From positions 348,793-412,792 of the forward strand of contig NW_006763131.1 of assembly GCF_000264905.1 (NCBI RefSeq): a stretch of 64,000 nucleotides of DNA, in the 5' to 3' direction. Below are positions 10,489 through 22,600 of this stretch, piece by piece. The notes beneath the pieces are model-generated. The model was not told where the DNA came from, did no database searches, and saw nothing but the letters and a program-made list of their open reading frames with translations. Position 1 is the first letter of the stretch, and every line of letters begins with the position of its first letter. The position numbers were made by a program, and so were the translations under genes. The DNA comes from Stereum hirsutum FP-91666 SS1. Its lineage: Eukaryota > Basidiomycota > Agaricomycetes > Russulales > Stereaceae.

Positions 10489-12219
10489 ATGTCTTCCCAC
10501 GTCGACCGAGTCCCCGTCGAACTTCTGGCTAGATGTTTTTTGCTTTCTACGGAAGGTTCAGTACCCACTCTTAGCCTCCGGGAGCCCCCCCTTCTCTTGC
10601 TTCTGGTCTGCCGTCGATGGCGCGACATTGCTCTCACTACGCCACGTCTTTGGTCCAAGGTCTTAGCGGAGATCGATACGAGCATGTGCGACAAGGAATT
10701 AACTGTGTCCACGTTCAAGGCATCGCTCTCGCGGTCAAAGTCTCTGCCTCTCGATATTTTCATCAAGGAACTCGATAACCGTTATTGCCACAGAAGCAGC
10801 AGCGAAATAATCTTTCCGACTGTCCTCGACCAAGCGTCTCGACTCCACGAGCTACATCTCAACGTCGTCAACATACCCACGATTCCCGATGGCCTGCCTC
10901 TTTTTCCTGCCTTGAGGAAGGCAACACTGCTCATTGGTGAAGGGGTCAACTATAGTGCACTTGCTGACCTCCATAGGCTACTAGAGAAAGCGCCAGTTCT
11001 CGATTCGCTAACCATCCCCTCCCTAATGGTGGAGGACCAGTTTTCAGAAGCTTTCTACCAGCAGTTGGTAAAGCTTCGGGTCGTGAGCGCGCCTTGGTAT
11101 TCATTCGTCGATACGGAGCTAGTATTGGAGGGTCTTGCCGGTTTCTCAAATTTGAAAGTCCTTGCAATCGACTCCATGCGTAATCATCGTTTTATAGAAG
11201 ATAAGGGCTTGTTCACTGCGTCTATCGAGCTTCCCCATCTCCTCTATCTTTCCGTTCGTGCCGACGATACCCGATTATTCCCTGCCATACTCCGCAGTAT
11301 TTCCTCACCTGTTCTCGAGTCTGTTTCACTCGACGTACCATTCTGCCAGACGGACGCGGGTCACGCATTCCATGCTATCAATCGCCTCTTCGAGACTCAC
11401 TCTTCCACCATCAAGTCACTCGCATACCATGTCACGTTCGCGATGAACGAACATCTGGCACGGGGAATGCACATAGTAGAGCGCAGTTATAAGGCGTATG
11501 TCCTAAATGACCCCAGACGCTATGATGCACAAACTTCGATGTATCGAGAGCTCTGGTCGAACGCACGAAACGTCGAGTCCCTCGTTCTCTGTGATCATAC
11601 AGAATGCTCCATCACCTGGCTCGAGTGTCTCTGCACTTTCATCGTGAGGTTCGATGAGGATAATCCTCTTTTTGTCGTCGACTCTACCAGTCACATGCAC
11701 CAGCTACGAGACCTTACGATCCAGATACGACCCATCGCATCGGAGTGGTACTTTGACAGGTTCGTGACTATCCTCTACAACATTGTGGCGTCGAGGATTC
11801 GACTTCGACAGACGACGACATTTGGGAACGCATCAAGCTCTATTCCGGATTCCGATCGCCATTGCTTCAAACTGCGAGTAGTCTTCATAATCGATCCACC
11901 TCTTTCGTCCATATTCATCCAGGACAAAACGGATACCGCCTCCAATGTGCCGCTTCCCGAACTGTTTAGCCCTCGAGCGTGCATCGATCACTGTATATCC
12001 ATCATTCGCGACAAATTGCAAGTCTTCGTCTCACCGGCCAAATTCCAGCATGAACAACTCGACTCGAACCGCTCTGGGAACCTGGATCTGTCGTTCGATG
12101 TCTTGCAGGAGGAGAAGGATATGTATTGCGAAGACAGTTTCGACGTGCCGTATGACGCTCGGTTCGTCCCCAAGAGGGAGCTGGTTCAACGGTGGGACGA
12201 ATACGATGAATTCTTTTGA
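10489..12219 (+). CDS. F-box/LRR-type protein, tandem family copy B
   Basis: This is a single exon of 576 aa. The F-box-like segment starts at residue 4 (VDRVPVELLARCFLLS) and continues with LLLVCRRWRDIALTTPRLWS. Downstream, family blocks appear in the same order as in copy A: NVESLVLCDHTECSITWLECL-type near residue 363, IQIRPIASEWYFDRF near 410, RACIDHCISIIRDKLQVF near 500, and MYCEDSFDVPYDARF near the end. Copy B has a longer acidic C-terminal tail (RWDEYDEFF). The copies are clearly diverged, so the tandem array is old. A role as an SCF adaptor is inferred only from the F-box. Confidence 0.85.
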   Translation: MSSHVDRVPVELLARCFLLSTEGSVPTLSLREPPLLLLLVCRRWRDIALTTPRLWSKVLAEIDTSMCDKELTVSTFKASLSRSKSLPLDIFIKELDNRYCHRSSSEIIFPTVLDQASRLHELHLNVVNIPTIPDGLPLFPALRKATLLIGEGVNYSALADLHRLLEKAPVLDSLTIPSLMVEDQFSEAFYQQLVKLRVVSAPWYSFVDTELVLEGLAGFSNLKVLAIDSMRNHRFIEDKGLFTASIELPHLLYLSVRADDTRLFPAILRSISSPVLESVSLDVPFCQTDAGHAFHAINRLFETHSSTIKSLAYHVTFAMNEHLARGMHIVERSYKAYVLNDPRRYDAQTSMYRELWSNARNVESLVLCDHTECSITWLECLCTFIVRFDEDNPLFVVDSTSHMHQLRDLTIQIRPIASEWYFDRFVTILYNIVASRIRLRQTTTFGNASSSIPDSDRHCFKLRVVFIIDPPLSSIFIQDKTDTASNVPLPELFSPRACIDHCISIIRDKLQVFVSPAKFQHEQLDSNRSGNLDLSFDVLQEEKDMYCEDSFDVPYDARFVPKRELVQRWDEYDEFF

Positions 12220-13052
12220 ACTTGGGTGGTCGGTCGAGATGGGGTGGAACTCAAGAATTTTAATGTATTCACAATGAGTGGGTTGAGCTTTCGTACAATT
12301 GCTGTCGGGTTTTGTTCAAGTTTGGCAGAAGTTTGGCAGAAGTTTGTTTCGTGGCTCTATACAGATAGTGCAACTTTTTCCTGACCTATGCTTCTACTTC
12401 TACGAACCTATTTGATAGTCTTATATTCTACCTATCCCGTCGAATGAAATATCCTACCAATTGGGTTTGCAGTGCAATATGAGAGGTGGAAGCGATCAGC
12501 CTGAACTTGGTCACTGCTGCAAGGTTATTTCAGTACACTCCAGGCTTTCTGTTCCGGTAGAAGAGTTATGGTGGTTGTATGTCGCCTGGGACTAGTTTAA
12601 TCCTCCTTCTGCTAAAGACTGCCTGCCCAAAGACCAACGCGAAGAGGGAGTGTGGCGCCACTTGGGGGCCACTGCTCGTCATAGCACGTGGTCTTATTTG
12701 ACATTGTTTGGCAGTGACGCGGACACAAGATGAAAATCAAAGTTTGAATTTCGCGACGCTGTTCGTTCGTGCGACGTGCACCCACTCCCTGTCCAACGAT
12801 ATAGTCACCAGAGGGCAGCTCAGCACACAGACAGAGGTATGTCAACCAGTGTAACATTGCATATTCTCCTTGCTCACCACAACCTGTAACTGAAATCTGA
12901 AGGTTACTAGGATATCGCTTTTCCAACTCTGTGTACACCAGCCTGCGCCAGCTACTACCTAGGCCGTCAACCCTCCGAATGTGTGTCTACACCTGATGAC
13001 CTCAATTATTCCATGTCTGACCATATATATTTCTGCTTGCTCAGTCTTATAA
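12220..13052. other. Spacer between F-box copies B and C
   Basis: No supported gene. It contains a direct repeat of the word GTTTGGCAGAA near 12320-12345 and a GGCGCC palindrome near 12654. The - strand frame at 12612-12938 has no recognisable features. Confidence 0.4.
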
Positions 13053-14747
13053 ATGCATCCTCCAGTCCACCGTGTCCCCGCTGAAATCATCGCAAATAGC
13101 TTTCTACTTGTCCTCCGCGACCGGATACCAGCAATGAGTCTGGACGAACCACCTCTCCTCTTTCTTGTGGTTTGTCGTCGATGGCGCGACATAGCTCTAT
13201 CCACGCCCCGTCTGTGGTCTCGCATTCTCGTACAAGCCGATAAAATCACGCCCAATGGCCTGAACACAGCTCTCTCTGCATTCGCAGCTTGGCTCCCTCG
13301 ATCAGAACCTGTGCCTGTATCTTGCTACATTATGCAGCCAGAGTGGCAACCGCAACGTGAAACCAAACTCCTCGCTATTATATTTGAAAACGCACCTAAA
13401 TTCCTCGAGCTACACTTCGACATCTCTCTTTCACCTAGCCTCCTCCTTGACGCGACGCTGTTCACCCGTCTGCGAAGTATATCGCTACTCTGTGATTCCC
13501 GCGACTCATACGGTTATGTCGGTTACGAGGAACTTCTGGACCATACTCCCAGTCTTGAATCACTCGCAATCGAATGTATCGGGCTTGAGGCCTGCCGGAA
13601 CATCGACCTGCCACAGCATCTTACACGACTCCGCATTGTAGAGATTCCGCACAAGTTTAACCACGAACACGTCACCCGTATTCGGAGTTCTCTTCCCAAA
13701 TGCTTGAACCTACAGGCCCTCGCGATTGACTGCATGTACGGAAGTGGGTTTCCTCCCGGAGACGATACGGACTCATTCTGCGAAGAGCTCGAACTTCCCC
13801 GTCTTACCAGTCTCTCTATTCGCACCGACGACACCCGGCACTTCCCTGCAATATTGCGCGGTCTACTTTGCCCCGTCCTCAAGACTATTTCATTGGACGT
13901 TCCGATTGGCGACGAGATAGGCGAACGTGCGATTGTATTCTTCCTGAAATTCAACCCATCGATCCAGACCCTTACAAACCACAAGACCTTCACATTCGAC
14001 GAGCGTAGGGTTCGCGAGGGTTATTATTGTAGTAGCCTCGTCTCGGACGATCCCAGGAGCCACTACACGGCCCAATTCAAGTTGCACCATCGTATGTGGC
14101 GCGCCGCTCCCAATGTCGAATCACTCACACTTTGCGATCATACCGAATGCTCCTTGTCATGGTTGGATTGTATCATCGCTCTGGGTATCACGTTCAGAGA
14201 CGACGACACTCTTCACGAACGAATCAATCACATGTTGAGACTTCGGGAAGTTACCTTACAATTGAGGCCCATCGCATCAGAGTGGTACCTGGAACGATTT
14301 GCAGTCGTCCTCTATCATGTCGTATCCTCCCGAGCTCGCCTTCGCCGGATGTCCCTCACCGATCCCGTGTCAAACCCGTACTCAGACATCCTGCCTCATC
14401 GACTTACTCTGCGTATCGTCTTCATCGTCGAGCCAGCCGAAGCCTGTAACCTTACCGAAGATACACCGGATATGACGTCGAAGGCTCCGCAATCCACACT
14501 CCCTAACCCCCGAGAATGCATCGACCACTGTATATCTGTCATCTGTGAGAAGCTGAAAAACTTCGTCCTACCGTCAACACACGCTTCGCTCGACCACTCC
14601 ACTTACCTAGACTTGACACTCGATGTATTGCAGAAGGAGATGGATATGTATTGCGGAGACGAGTTTGATGCCCCCTACGATCCTCGATTCATGGCTAGGA
14701 GGTTAACAGATGATCGCGAGACTGAGCCACCCTATTGGTTGATTTGA
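13053..14747 (+). CDS. F-box/LRR-type protein, tandem family copy C
   Basis: This is a single exon of 564 aa. The F-box-like segment is at residues 4-55 (VHRVPAEIIANSFLLV, LLFLVVCRRWRDIALSTP). The family blocks are conserved: PNVESLTLCDHTECSLSWLDC-type near residue 350, LQLRPIASEWYLERF near 400, RECIDHCISVICEKLKNF near 490, and MYCGDEFDAPYDPRF near the end. This copy best matches the C-terminal words of the 3.1-4.3 kb relic. It is the last of three intact copies in a head-to-tail row. Targets and regulation are unknown. Confidence 0.85.
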   Translation: MHPPVHRVPAEIIANSFLLVLRDRIPAMSLDEPPLLFLVVCRRWRDIALSTPRLWSRILVQADKITPNGLNTALSAFAAWLPRSEPVPVSCYIMQPEWQPQRETKLLAIIFENAPKFLELHFDISLSPSLLLDATLFTRLRSISLLCDSRDSYGYVGYEELLDHTPSLESLAIECIGLEACRNIDLPQHLTRLRIVEIPHKFNHEHVTRIRSSLPKCLNLQALAIDCMYGSGFPPGDDTDSFCEELELPRLTSLSIRTDDTRHFPAILRGLLCPVLKTISLDVPIGDEIGERAIVFFLKFNPSIQTLTNHKTFTFDERRVREGYYCSSLVSDDPRSHYTAQFKLHHRMWRAAPNVESLTLCDHTECSLSWLDCIIALGITFRDDDTLHERINHMLRLREVTLQLRPIASEWYLERFAVVLYHVVSSRARLRRMSLTDPVSNPYSDILPHRLTLRIVFIVEPAEACNLTEDTPDMTSKAPQSTLPNPRECIDHCISVICEKLKNFVLPSTHASLDHSTYLDLTLDVLQKEMDMYCGDEFDAPYDPRFMARRLTDDRETEPPYWLI

Positions 14748-15166
14748 TTGTTGATTCTTCCGTCCATTTCTGTCATATGTACATTTCTCTTCATGGGGAT
14801 GCCTGAATACACCTCCAATTCGCGTAAAGTAGCCAACTGTAGTAGGTGCAAAACCGGGCTCTTGCAGAGATACGGACTCAAAGTCGGTTTGGCTGGTCAT
14901 GCAGAAAGAGATGTGGCACCTTGATAACAAAGGCGAATGATAATATCCAATAACGAAAGCAATCACAGTTCCCAAAAATATACAAGAAGGGACGAAACGT
15001 CAAAAGCCTCAAATATGGAACAAAGAACGACGAGAAAACGAAGATACAACAGTCAAAGTCCGCGAAAAAAAACAGATTGTCCGTATACACTACCACCCAT
15101 CAATACACTCCTCCAAACCGCCAGTCTCGTCAACTCATTCTCGATCATGGCGATCACTTCATACTT
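14748..15166. other. Convergent intergenic gap
   Basis: This is the shared 3' flank of F-box copy C and of the secreted-protein gene ending at 15167. No gene is seen. Confidence 0.4.
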
Positions 15167-18024
15167 TTACAGCACTTTGGCGGCGATACTGAGACAATAA
15201 CCGATATTAGCGGGCGTTCTGATTCTGTAGATGGCAAGGACAGAATGAAGAGAATCACTCACTCGGCAGCTGAAACGATTTGACTGATCAACCCCACCAC
15301 TGACGACAGGCTAGTGCCCCCACACTGCAGATCCGCCGTTCTCCTCGTTAACGATCCTGAGAACGAGTTGGCATGGAGTCTTCTTGCCATGACGGTCGAG
15401 TTATTGATTGGTGCGGAAATAGACGTCGCCGAAGCCGTCGCGGACGCCACAACTGAAGAAGTCATGACGGAGGATGTAGTAAAACTGGAAGCATCAGATT
15501 GGGAGGATGATGAGAATATGCTAGTATCCATCCCGCTCGCGATGGCCGAGGCAATGGAGGCAGCAGCCGAGTCCGTGGGGCTGAGGGACTGAATGTCGGA
15601 AGATGAAGCGGTATAGGAAGAGGATGAAGCGGTGGAAGCAGACGACGAAGCAGTGGAACTGAGGGACTGGATGTCGGAAGAGTACGATCCAGACAGGGTT
15701 GCGCTGTCAGAAGTAGAGCTCGCAAGGGAAGAAACGACCGCGGTGCTCGAAGGCGAAGCGGAGCTAGAGCTTGTCCCGCTCGACGCAGCGTCGAAGCATT
15801 TCTAAAGGAAATCCATTCAGCACACAAACTTCATAGCTATCTCCGAGGAGTACAGCTTATAACTGAGGCACACACCTGGAAAATGTCGAACGTCTTATCG
15901 AATAACGGCACCTGGACGGTCTCATCAAAGATGCTGAAAAACTTCGCATCCGCACCCGCGTTCACGCTCAACTGCGCGCTCACGTCCACGCATCCTTGCG
16001 GTGCCGTCGTTGACACGTCCGTCGAGTTGGCCGTACCGGTGACGGAGGCGGAGGTAGACCCGTTGAGCCCAAGTTTTGCTGAGGCATCGAGGTCGAGGAA
16101 GATGTTGGCGGACGCAATGCCCTCGAATGCTGTGATTCCAATTTGAAGCTGATGGAGTCCGAGCCGTGAGCAGCCATGAAATGGTTGTTGATAGGCGTGT
16201 TGATAGAGAGAAAAGACATACTGTAGGAATCAAATGCGCCTCCACACTCGCCGTTCCATTCAGCTCCGGGTTCGCAGCAAACGTCAACCCCGTATTACTC
16301 GGCACAAACTGTCCATTGTTCGTGGTCTGGTCCGCACTGGCCGCACCAGGAGGGAACACCATATGTCCATTGGTGATGTTATGTGCGAGGTCGAGTGTCA
16401 GATCCACGTCGATCTCAAGCGTCGCTTTTGCTTCTGCGTTGATGGCGAAGGACGGGCCGATGGTGAGGATACCGGGGAAGGAGAGTCCTGGAATGCCGAC
16501 TTGGAAGAGGGAGATGGTCCCGGAGTCGATCGTCCCTGTAACGTTCGCTTCGAGGTTGAGTTTACCGTCGATGCTTGCGTTGAAATCTGCAATTTCGTTG
16601 AGTATTCTGTTTTCGTCCGATAGGTATAATCATGATGGAAAGAATGGCGACGTACCAGCCGTAAGACCGAGTTCAGTGATCTTCGGCGGGATAAGTGACC
16701 CAGCCGCGACGATTCCGACCTGAATCTGAGCATCCAAGTTAACGTCCACGCTCGCTTCTACACCTGCCTGAGCAGACACAGGGCCTGCGCTAAAAGTAGG
16801 AGATGCGACAGAGGCAGAGCAGGGTACATCCGCAGAAATCAGTGTAGCGAGGGAGTTAGAAACGGCAATTGATGTCGGCGTGGACTCGAGAGACGTGGTA
16901 TGAGCGCCGAAGAACCCTTCAGTGGCAAAGAAGATAACATAAGTCAAATTGCTTGTGATAAGCGTGATGGTACGTACCCCTACGAGCTAAAGAATCAGCA
17001 ACGAATTCGTGGCGCCTGCGAGATTCGGCAGCCATAGAACGACGCGAATGATGGTAGCCACGCCTCCTGCTGCTCACAGTTGAGCTGGCAGCGGTAGAGC
17101 CAGTATTAGGAGAGTATACGCTGCCCGCCTGGATAGAAAACGATACGTTTCCGTGCCTAATACGAAGAAATACAGACATGATTAGTTCCACCTTACGAGA
17201 ACAGCCGACTCAATGTGAGATCGTAGAACATACTTGGAGGCATCCATGACTGCAAAGTTGGTATCGAGCGTCAACGCATGGACCGTCGAATTGTCGCCTC
17301 TGCCAATGATCGAGCGCTTGACAGAGGTAGAGATAGTTTGATCTTCTGGTATCCAAGCTTTGGCGACACGGAGGAAAGGTGCAGAGGTGCACTATCATAT
17401 TTGAGGATGAGAGATAATCAACATCCTGAGAATCAACGAAGGCGTCGGAATGGAGGAGAGGACACATACGTTTTGTGAATCCTGAGGCGGCATCCTGACC
17501 AGGGTCCCCTCCGCTCCATTAGCGAACAAATGGTCACATCCGGTAGCACTCGTGTCCTCACTACTGCACACGAGCCTCACATCGACCTGCGTCTGGTTAG
17601 ACGTGGTTGAGCTCGCGGCTGAAGGGTTGCAAGAGAGGATGATCCAGCCCGCGGAGGACGTGATATCGGATATGCCGGTGGTGGATCCCCACTATTTGAT
17701 GTTATGCCACACGGAGAGTACGCCACACAGCAAATAACAATAAAATGATAGCAGTATCGACACAGGTTTTTGTTAGGTGATGAAAGTAGGAGCACGTACA
17801 ATTTGGAGGCTGCCATTGGCGCCTCCGCTGCTCGAGGTCGAATTATCCCCACTATTCGCCGTGTGCACAAGATCGTATGCGCAGCGGCCTTGGAAGCAAG
17901 GTACGGACCAGTCGTTGGTTTTTGCGGTGGCCGTGGAGGCCTGGAGAAGGAGAATCGATGAGAAAGAGAAAAGGGTGAGGATGGAGAGGGAGAAGGAGGA
18001 GGGAGAGGTGGCGATGTGTAACAT
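15167..18024 (-). CDS. Large secreted Ser/Thr-rich protein of unknown family, paralogue 1
   Basis: Nine exons join in frame on the - strand: 18024-17800, 17691-17470, 17391-17234, 17156-16978, 16916-16656, 16586-16222, 16148-15876, 15801-15263 and 15188-15167, giving 747 aa. The N-terminus is a signal peptide (hydrophobic run to about residue 33) followed by NDWSVPCFQGRCAYDL. Next comes a Cys-containing region with VRLVCSSEDTSATGCDHLFANGAEG, then an Arg-rich patch (SRRRG to SRRRH). A long region of alternating polar and hydrophobic residues (DVNLDAQIQVGIVAAG, GIPGLSFPGILTIGPSF, LDLAHNITNGHMVFPP) suggests stacked beta-strands. After GCVDVSAQLSVNAG comes KCFDA, a Ser/Thr/Ala-rich tail likely to be O-glycosylated, and finally TADLQCGG near the C-terminus. 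I do not recognise the family. Every exon boundary and phase matches the paralogue at 25317-28331, which strongly supports the model. No transmembrane or GPI signal is evident at the end. Confidence 0.85.
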
Positions 18025-19652
18025 GGTATATAAGAGTCAAAGTCGAAAGAGTGGCACTAGTAAGGACAAGTCAAGTCGATGAACGACTCAAAGATGATGT
18101 GTATGTGTCAAAGTTGTATCGAGCTAGTAATAAGCAAATGAACGAATGTGAAAACGAAAGGAGTGAAGGAGATACAGAGAAGCCCCTCAGAGAAGACGAG
18201 GAGGGGAAGGAGAAAACAGAAGTGGATGACCCACCGAACATGACGATGGACTATATATTCACATGGATCGTAGTACCGGCGGCAGACAACTTCGCTTGAG
18301 ATTGTCTGTGAAACGAATTTCAATGCGCTTCCATCGGAAAGGAAGTGTATATACTGATTGGATGGATGGTAACCTTTGATAGTTGTACACATCGGCAGAG
18401 TTGGTTGTGTAGGATGTGAGCAAGTCAGAAACACGATGAGCAAAACGATCATAGGCGAATCCCAGTCGTGTCACGGTGTCTCGCGGCGAAACAGTAGAGT
18501 ATCATCATAACATGATCGTCGCGCACTGGGCAAGATGCTTTGATGCAGAGAGCGTAGATCCCGCCAAGAAAGAGGGAAGAACAAGTAGAAACATTTAATA
18601 GTACCTGAGAGCATGGCTGGAAGGGAAGAACCAATACTTATGACCAGGTACGTGTCCCAAGCTGTTCCAGAGAAAACATTCCCCTGCAAGTCAAGACCAA
18701 GGCTGCGCCCCTGGAGGAAGAGAAAGTAGCCGGAGGACCGGATCTCCAGTCTCATCAGGTACTTGACGCTCGCCACGGGCAACAGGGGATCCACAGGAGC
18801 GGGTGTTGGTGTGATGAAGAAGATAAACCTCAAGGTATATATGCCGTGCTGTGTCCTCCCCAAGTAGAGAGCAACCACCAAGCGTGAAGGAGGGCAGCGG
18901 TCGACGGAACATCAAATATCGCCATGACAGCCATTTCAGACGCGTTCCGTCGTCCAACGACAGATACAGGGGGCACGACGGATGATCATGTCGAACAGGT
19001 CTTCAAAAACATACCGAGTGATCTCGTAGGATGCAAGTAATCTGGCCCAACTAAGCAAATGTTGCGACGATTGACGACGGTGATAGATTTGTGGCAAGCG
19101 ATTGATTGCGTATAGAAGGCGATTGAAAGTCCGATGGAAAGAGTTCAAGGTGGCGAGACTGAACCCTACAGATTCGACCGGCGACTGCTAAAAACTCGGC
19201 ACAAAAAAAATATGTCTCACAGAGTTGGTAAAGTAAGTAAATTTCAACGCTCTCGTACCAATTGAGAAGGGTGAGGAGAAGGAACGCGAAGTGTGATTGG
19301 CAACGACAACTTGAAGTCGCCAGTTCATCCAGTGTGGCGTAAGTACGTTCGTGTGGCAAACCAGTCAATCCACCGAGGTGAGGGGAGAAAGCTTATATAT
19401 ACAATGGCATGAATAATTGTCGTGTAATGCGTGGTGTTTGGTATGGTATGAATATGACATGAAGGGTATGGACAAAGCGTGAAGAAAAGAGCCCGCATCG
19501 AAGGATTTGAAGGGCGATAGCATGGGATAGTACAGGGAAAAAATCATAAGGCATATATGCTACATTGAACGACGACGTTCCTTCAGTTCCGTTGGTGGTA
19601 TCAACACCCAAGTCCAAGAAACAAAAACGAATCACTTCCCTCCCTCCCCCCT
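18025..19652. other. Intergenic, possibly holding a degraded membrane-protein gene
   Basis: The - strand between about 18480 and 19370 has hydrophobic open pieces, such as LLLTLLNWYESVEIYLLYQL near 19260 and VALYLGRTQHGIYTLRFIFF near 18860. I could not join them into an intact spliced gene. They may be remnants of a polytopic membrane gene, or chance. No call is made. Confidence 0.3.
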
Positions 19653-22600
19653 TCATCCACCCCTCCTCCTCCACCTCCCCTCCTTCCCCTCCGCACCGCC
19701 CTTCACCTCCCGCTCCACCTCCCTCTCCTCCTCCTCCCTCATCTCCCTCGCCCGCTCATTAATCCCGCCCACCTGTTGCGTATTCGGGAATCCGATATCC
19801 CAATACGAAGGTGGCGTTTTTGGGCGGGTCCAGGCGACGCGATGGCGCGAGATTTGGGCGAGGTGGGATTGAATGGCTGTGGAGATTTCGTTGGTGTTGT
19901 TCAGGTTGTTCAGGTTGTTCGGGTCGAGATGGTGCGGATGGTCATGGGACGGGGCGGAAGGAGATGGGGGTGCGAGTTGGGAGAAAGAGTTCAAAGGGGA
20001 TTGCGGAGCTTGCGATGCTGAACGAGATTGGGAACGCGTCACTCGTGCCGAAGTCTCTGCAGAAGCTGCGTTCGACTTTGACTTTCCCTTCCCCTTTGAC
20101 CCAGACGCAGCGGTCTTGCCCTTGATCTTTGTCTTCGAGGTAGAAGAAGAGGAAGAGGCGGCGGCGGTAGTGCTTTGTTCCTGCCGATGAGCCCGTGGTT
20201 TATGTGTGGGCGAGCGCCAGAGGGGGGCTTGGGCGCGGGGTGGCATGGGGCCTATGTTCTGGTAATACTATACAAACGCGAACGAAAACGAAAACGGAAA
20301 CACGTACAGTTAGTACGTCTTCTGGGACCACAGCATGGAGAACTCTCGGCGCAGGTCTCTGGGGGTAGGGTGTGTGGGAAGGAAAGCAAAAGGAAAGGCA
20401 AAGCGCCACGAATCAAACACAAAAACTCACAGCTCTACAATCCTCACAATCCACAGCGCACATCTTGCTCCGCTTATGTTTCCCCCGTACGACCTCGTCG
20501 TATGCGAAGCCTAGCCCGTTGTTTGCGTCGGGGTTGATTTCGTAGCGCGCGTTGAGGGTTAGGGGGGTGGGGGTGGGGGTGGGTGTGGGTGCGGGAGGCG
20601 GGTTGTTATTGTTGGTGGTGGTGGTGGGTTGCTTAGAAGTGCCGGGTGGGTTGGTCGGTTTGGATGAGCTAGCAGGCTTGGAAGACCTGGTAGGCTTGGA
20701 CTGGGATGAGCTTGCAGGCTTGGATGAGCTTGCAGGCTTGGACGAGCTGGTAGCCTTAGACTTAGACGAGCCAATACGCTTAACCGAGCCGATCAGTTTA
20801 GACGGCATAACCACACCATCGCCCCTACCCTCCCCCTCCCCATCCGCATCCGCATCATCAAACTTCCTCTTCTTCGAACCACTCGAGACCATCCCCTCCT
20901 TCTTTCCTTTCCGCGCGCTCCCTAGAGGAGACACCACAACTTCAGCCTCGACCCGCGTACTCTCATCCCCCCATTCTTCAACGTCCTCTCTGCTCACTCT
21001 CGGCGAAGACATACCCACCTTCGAAAGTAAGGAGGGGAACTTGGGCGTCTTGCTTTGGGGGGTGGAAGGACCTGGGAGTTGACGAGGGAGGGTGCGGGGG
21101 GAGAAGGTCCATGTGGGTGTGTTTCTGCGTGCAGGAGACGAATGGGGTGAACGGGGTGGACTCATCCGTCCTTGTGCGTGTGCGTGTCGGAGAGGTGAAG
21201 AAGGCGATTTAGGAGCGAGACCGAGACGACGTTGTAGAGAGGGGGAGAGGGCTGAGGCTGCGGTTGCGGTGTGAGTTGATGATGTCGTTATCCTTGGACG
21301 GCTGGGAGTGGTGGGCGAGGAGGGTGGGGGCATGGAGAGACGACGGGAGGTGGGGGATGGGAAGAATATCGTTGGGGCTATTTGGAGGGGGGTTTATGTT
21401 AGGATACGCGTGGAAGGCTATACTGGAGGAAAAAAAGGGGGAGATGGGACGGAGGGAAGAACGAAAACACATACCCTGCGAATCCTCCTGCGTCTGACTC
21501 TCTTCATTTATCCCTATATCCAATCCCAAACCCATTCCGCTATCCGCCTGATCCATCAACTCACCCCCTCCACCCATATTCTCGTCCGCATCCTCACCTC
21601 CACCGTTAACGCCTCCCGCGCCACCTCCACCACCAACACTGCCCGTCCTCCTCCTCTTCCTCCTCGGTGTCGTCCTAGGCGACCTACTGCTGAGTGGAGA
21701 GATAGCAGGGAACGGCGTCAGAGCCGGACTCGTACTCGTATCGTGGCTGGACGCAGCAGCGTTGACATCGACGATAGGCGAAGGACCGGAAGAGTCTAGC
21801 CGTCTACGTTTCTCTTTCTTGGGCGTCGAGGCTGCGTTTGGTAGGGAGAAGTTTGAGAGAGGGATGTGCGGGGAGGGAGGAGAGAGGCTGTGGTTGATGT
21901 GGATGGGAGAGGGAGGGGTGGATGTGGAGGTTATTCTGTGGGTGGGGGGTTGGTTAGTGTGATGGTTGGATGTGAGTGAGTGGGGAAGGACAGGACGAAC
22001 CGGTCGTGATTCACGACGTTGGCAGATAATGGGTCGTAATAACCTAGCGGGTCATAGTCTAGCGGGTCGGAACCGAGCTTCATCTTGTCGTCGTGCCCGT
22101 CTTCGTCTTCGTCACCAACGGTGATGATCGACATAGCACGGCCTCTATCCACGTCGCTCTCTTCCTCGTGAGAACCCCGCCTGTCTAATTTTCTCAAGGC
22201 GTCTCCGATCTTCAGTTTGTCCCCCTCCGTCATGCCTTTGCCGTACAATACACGTTCGAGTAGACGCTTCGCCGTTTCGTATTTGTTCTCGGAGCGATCT
22301 AAATGACGTTCGGCACGTTTCTCGCGGACGAGAAGAGCATCGTATTGTCGTTGGAGGTCGTGTAGTTGGGTGCTGAGAGCATTGGTGTCGATGTTGGAAG
22401 GCTTTGATTTCCTGTATAAGCTCATCAGCAACAATGACAAAAGCAAAATAAGAAAGTGGATAGAACATACACGTCTACCGCCTTCAACGCCTCCAACTCC
22501 CTCTTCATCCTCTCATTATCAACCCTCAACCTCTCCAGCTCCACCTCCGCCTCATCCACCTCCTTCCCTTTCCCCTTCCCTTTCTCTTTCCCCTTGCCTT

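Noticed and set aside
18480..19370. Membrane protein gene on the - strand
   Set aside because: Hydrophobic pieces exist but no consistent exon chain or start could be built.
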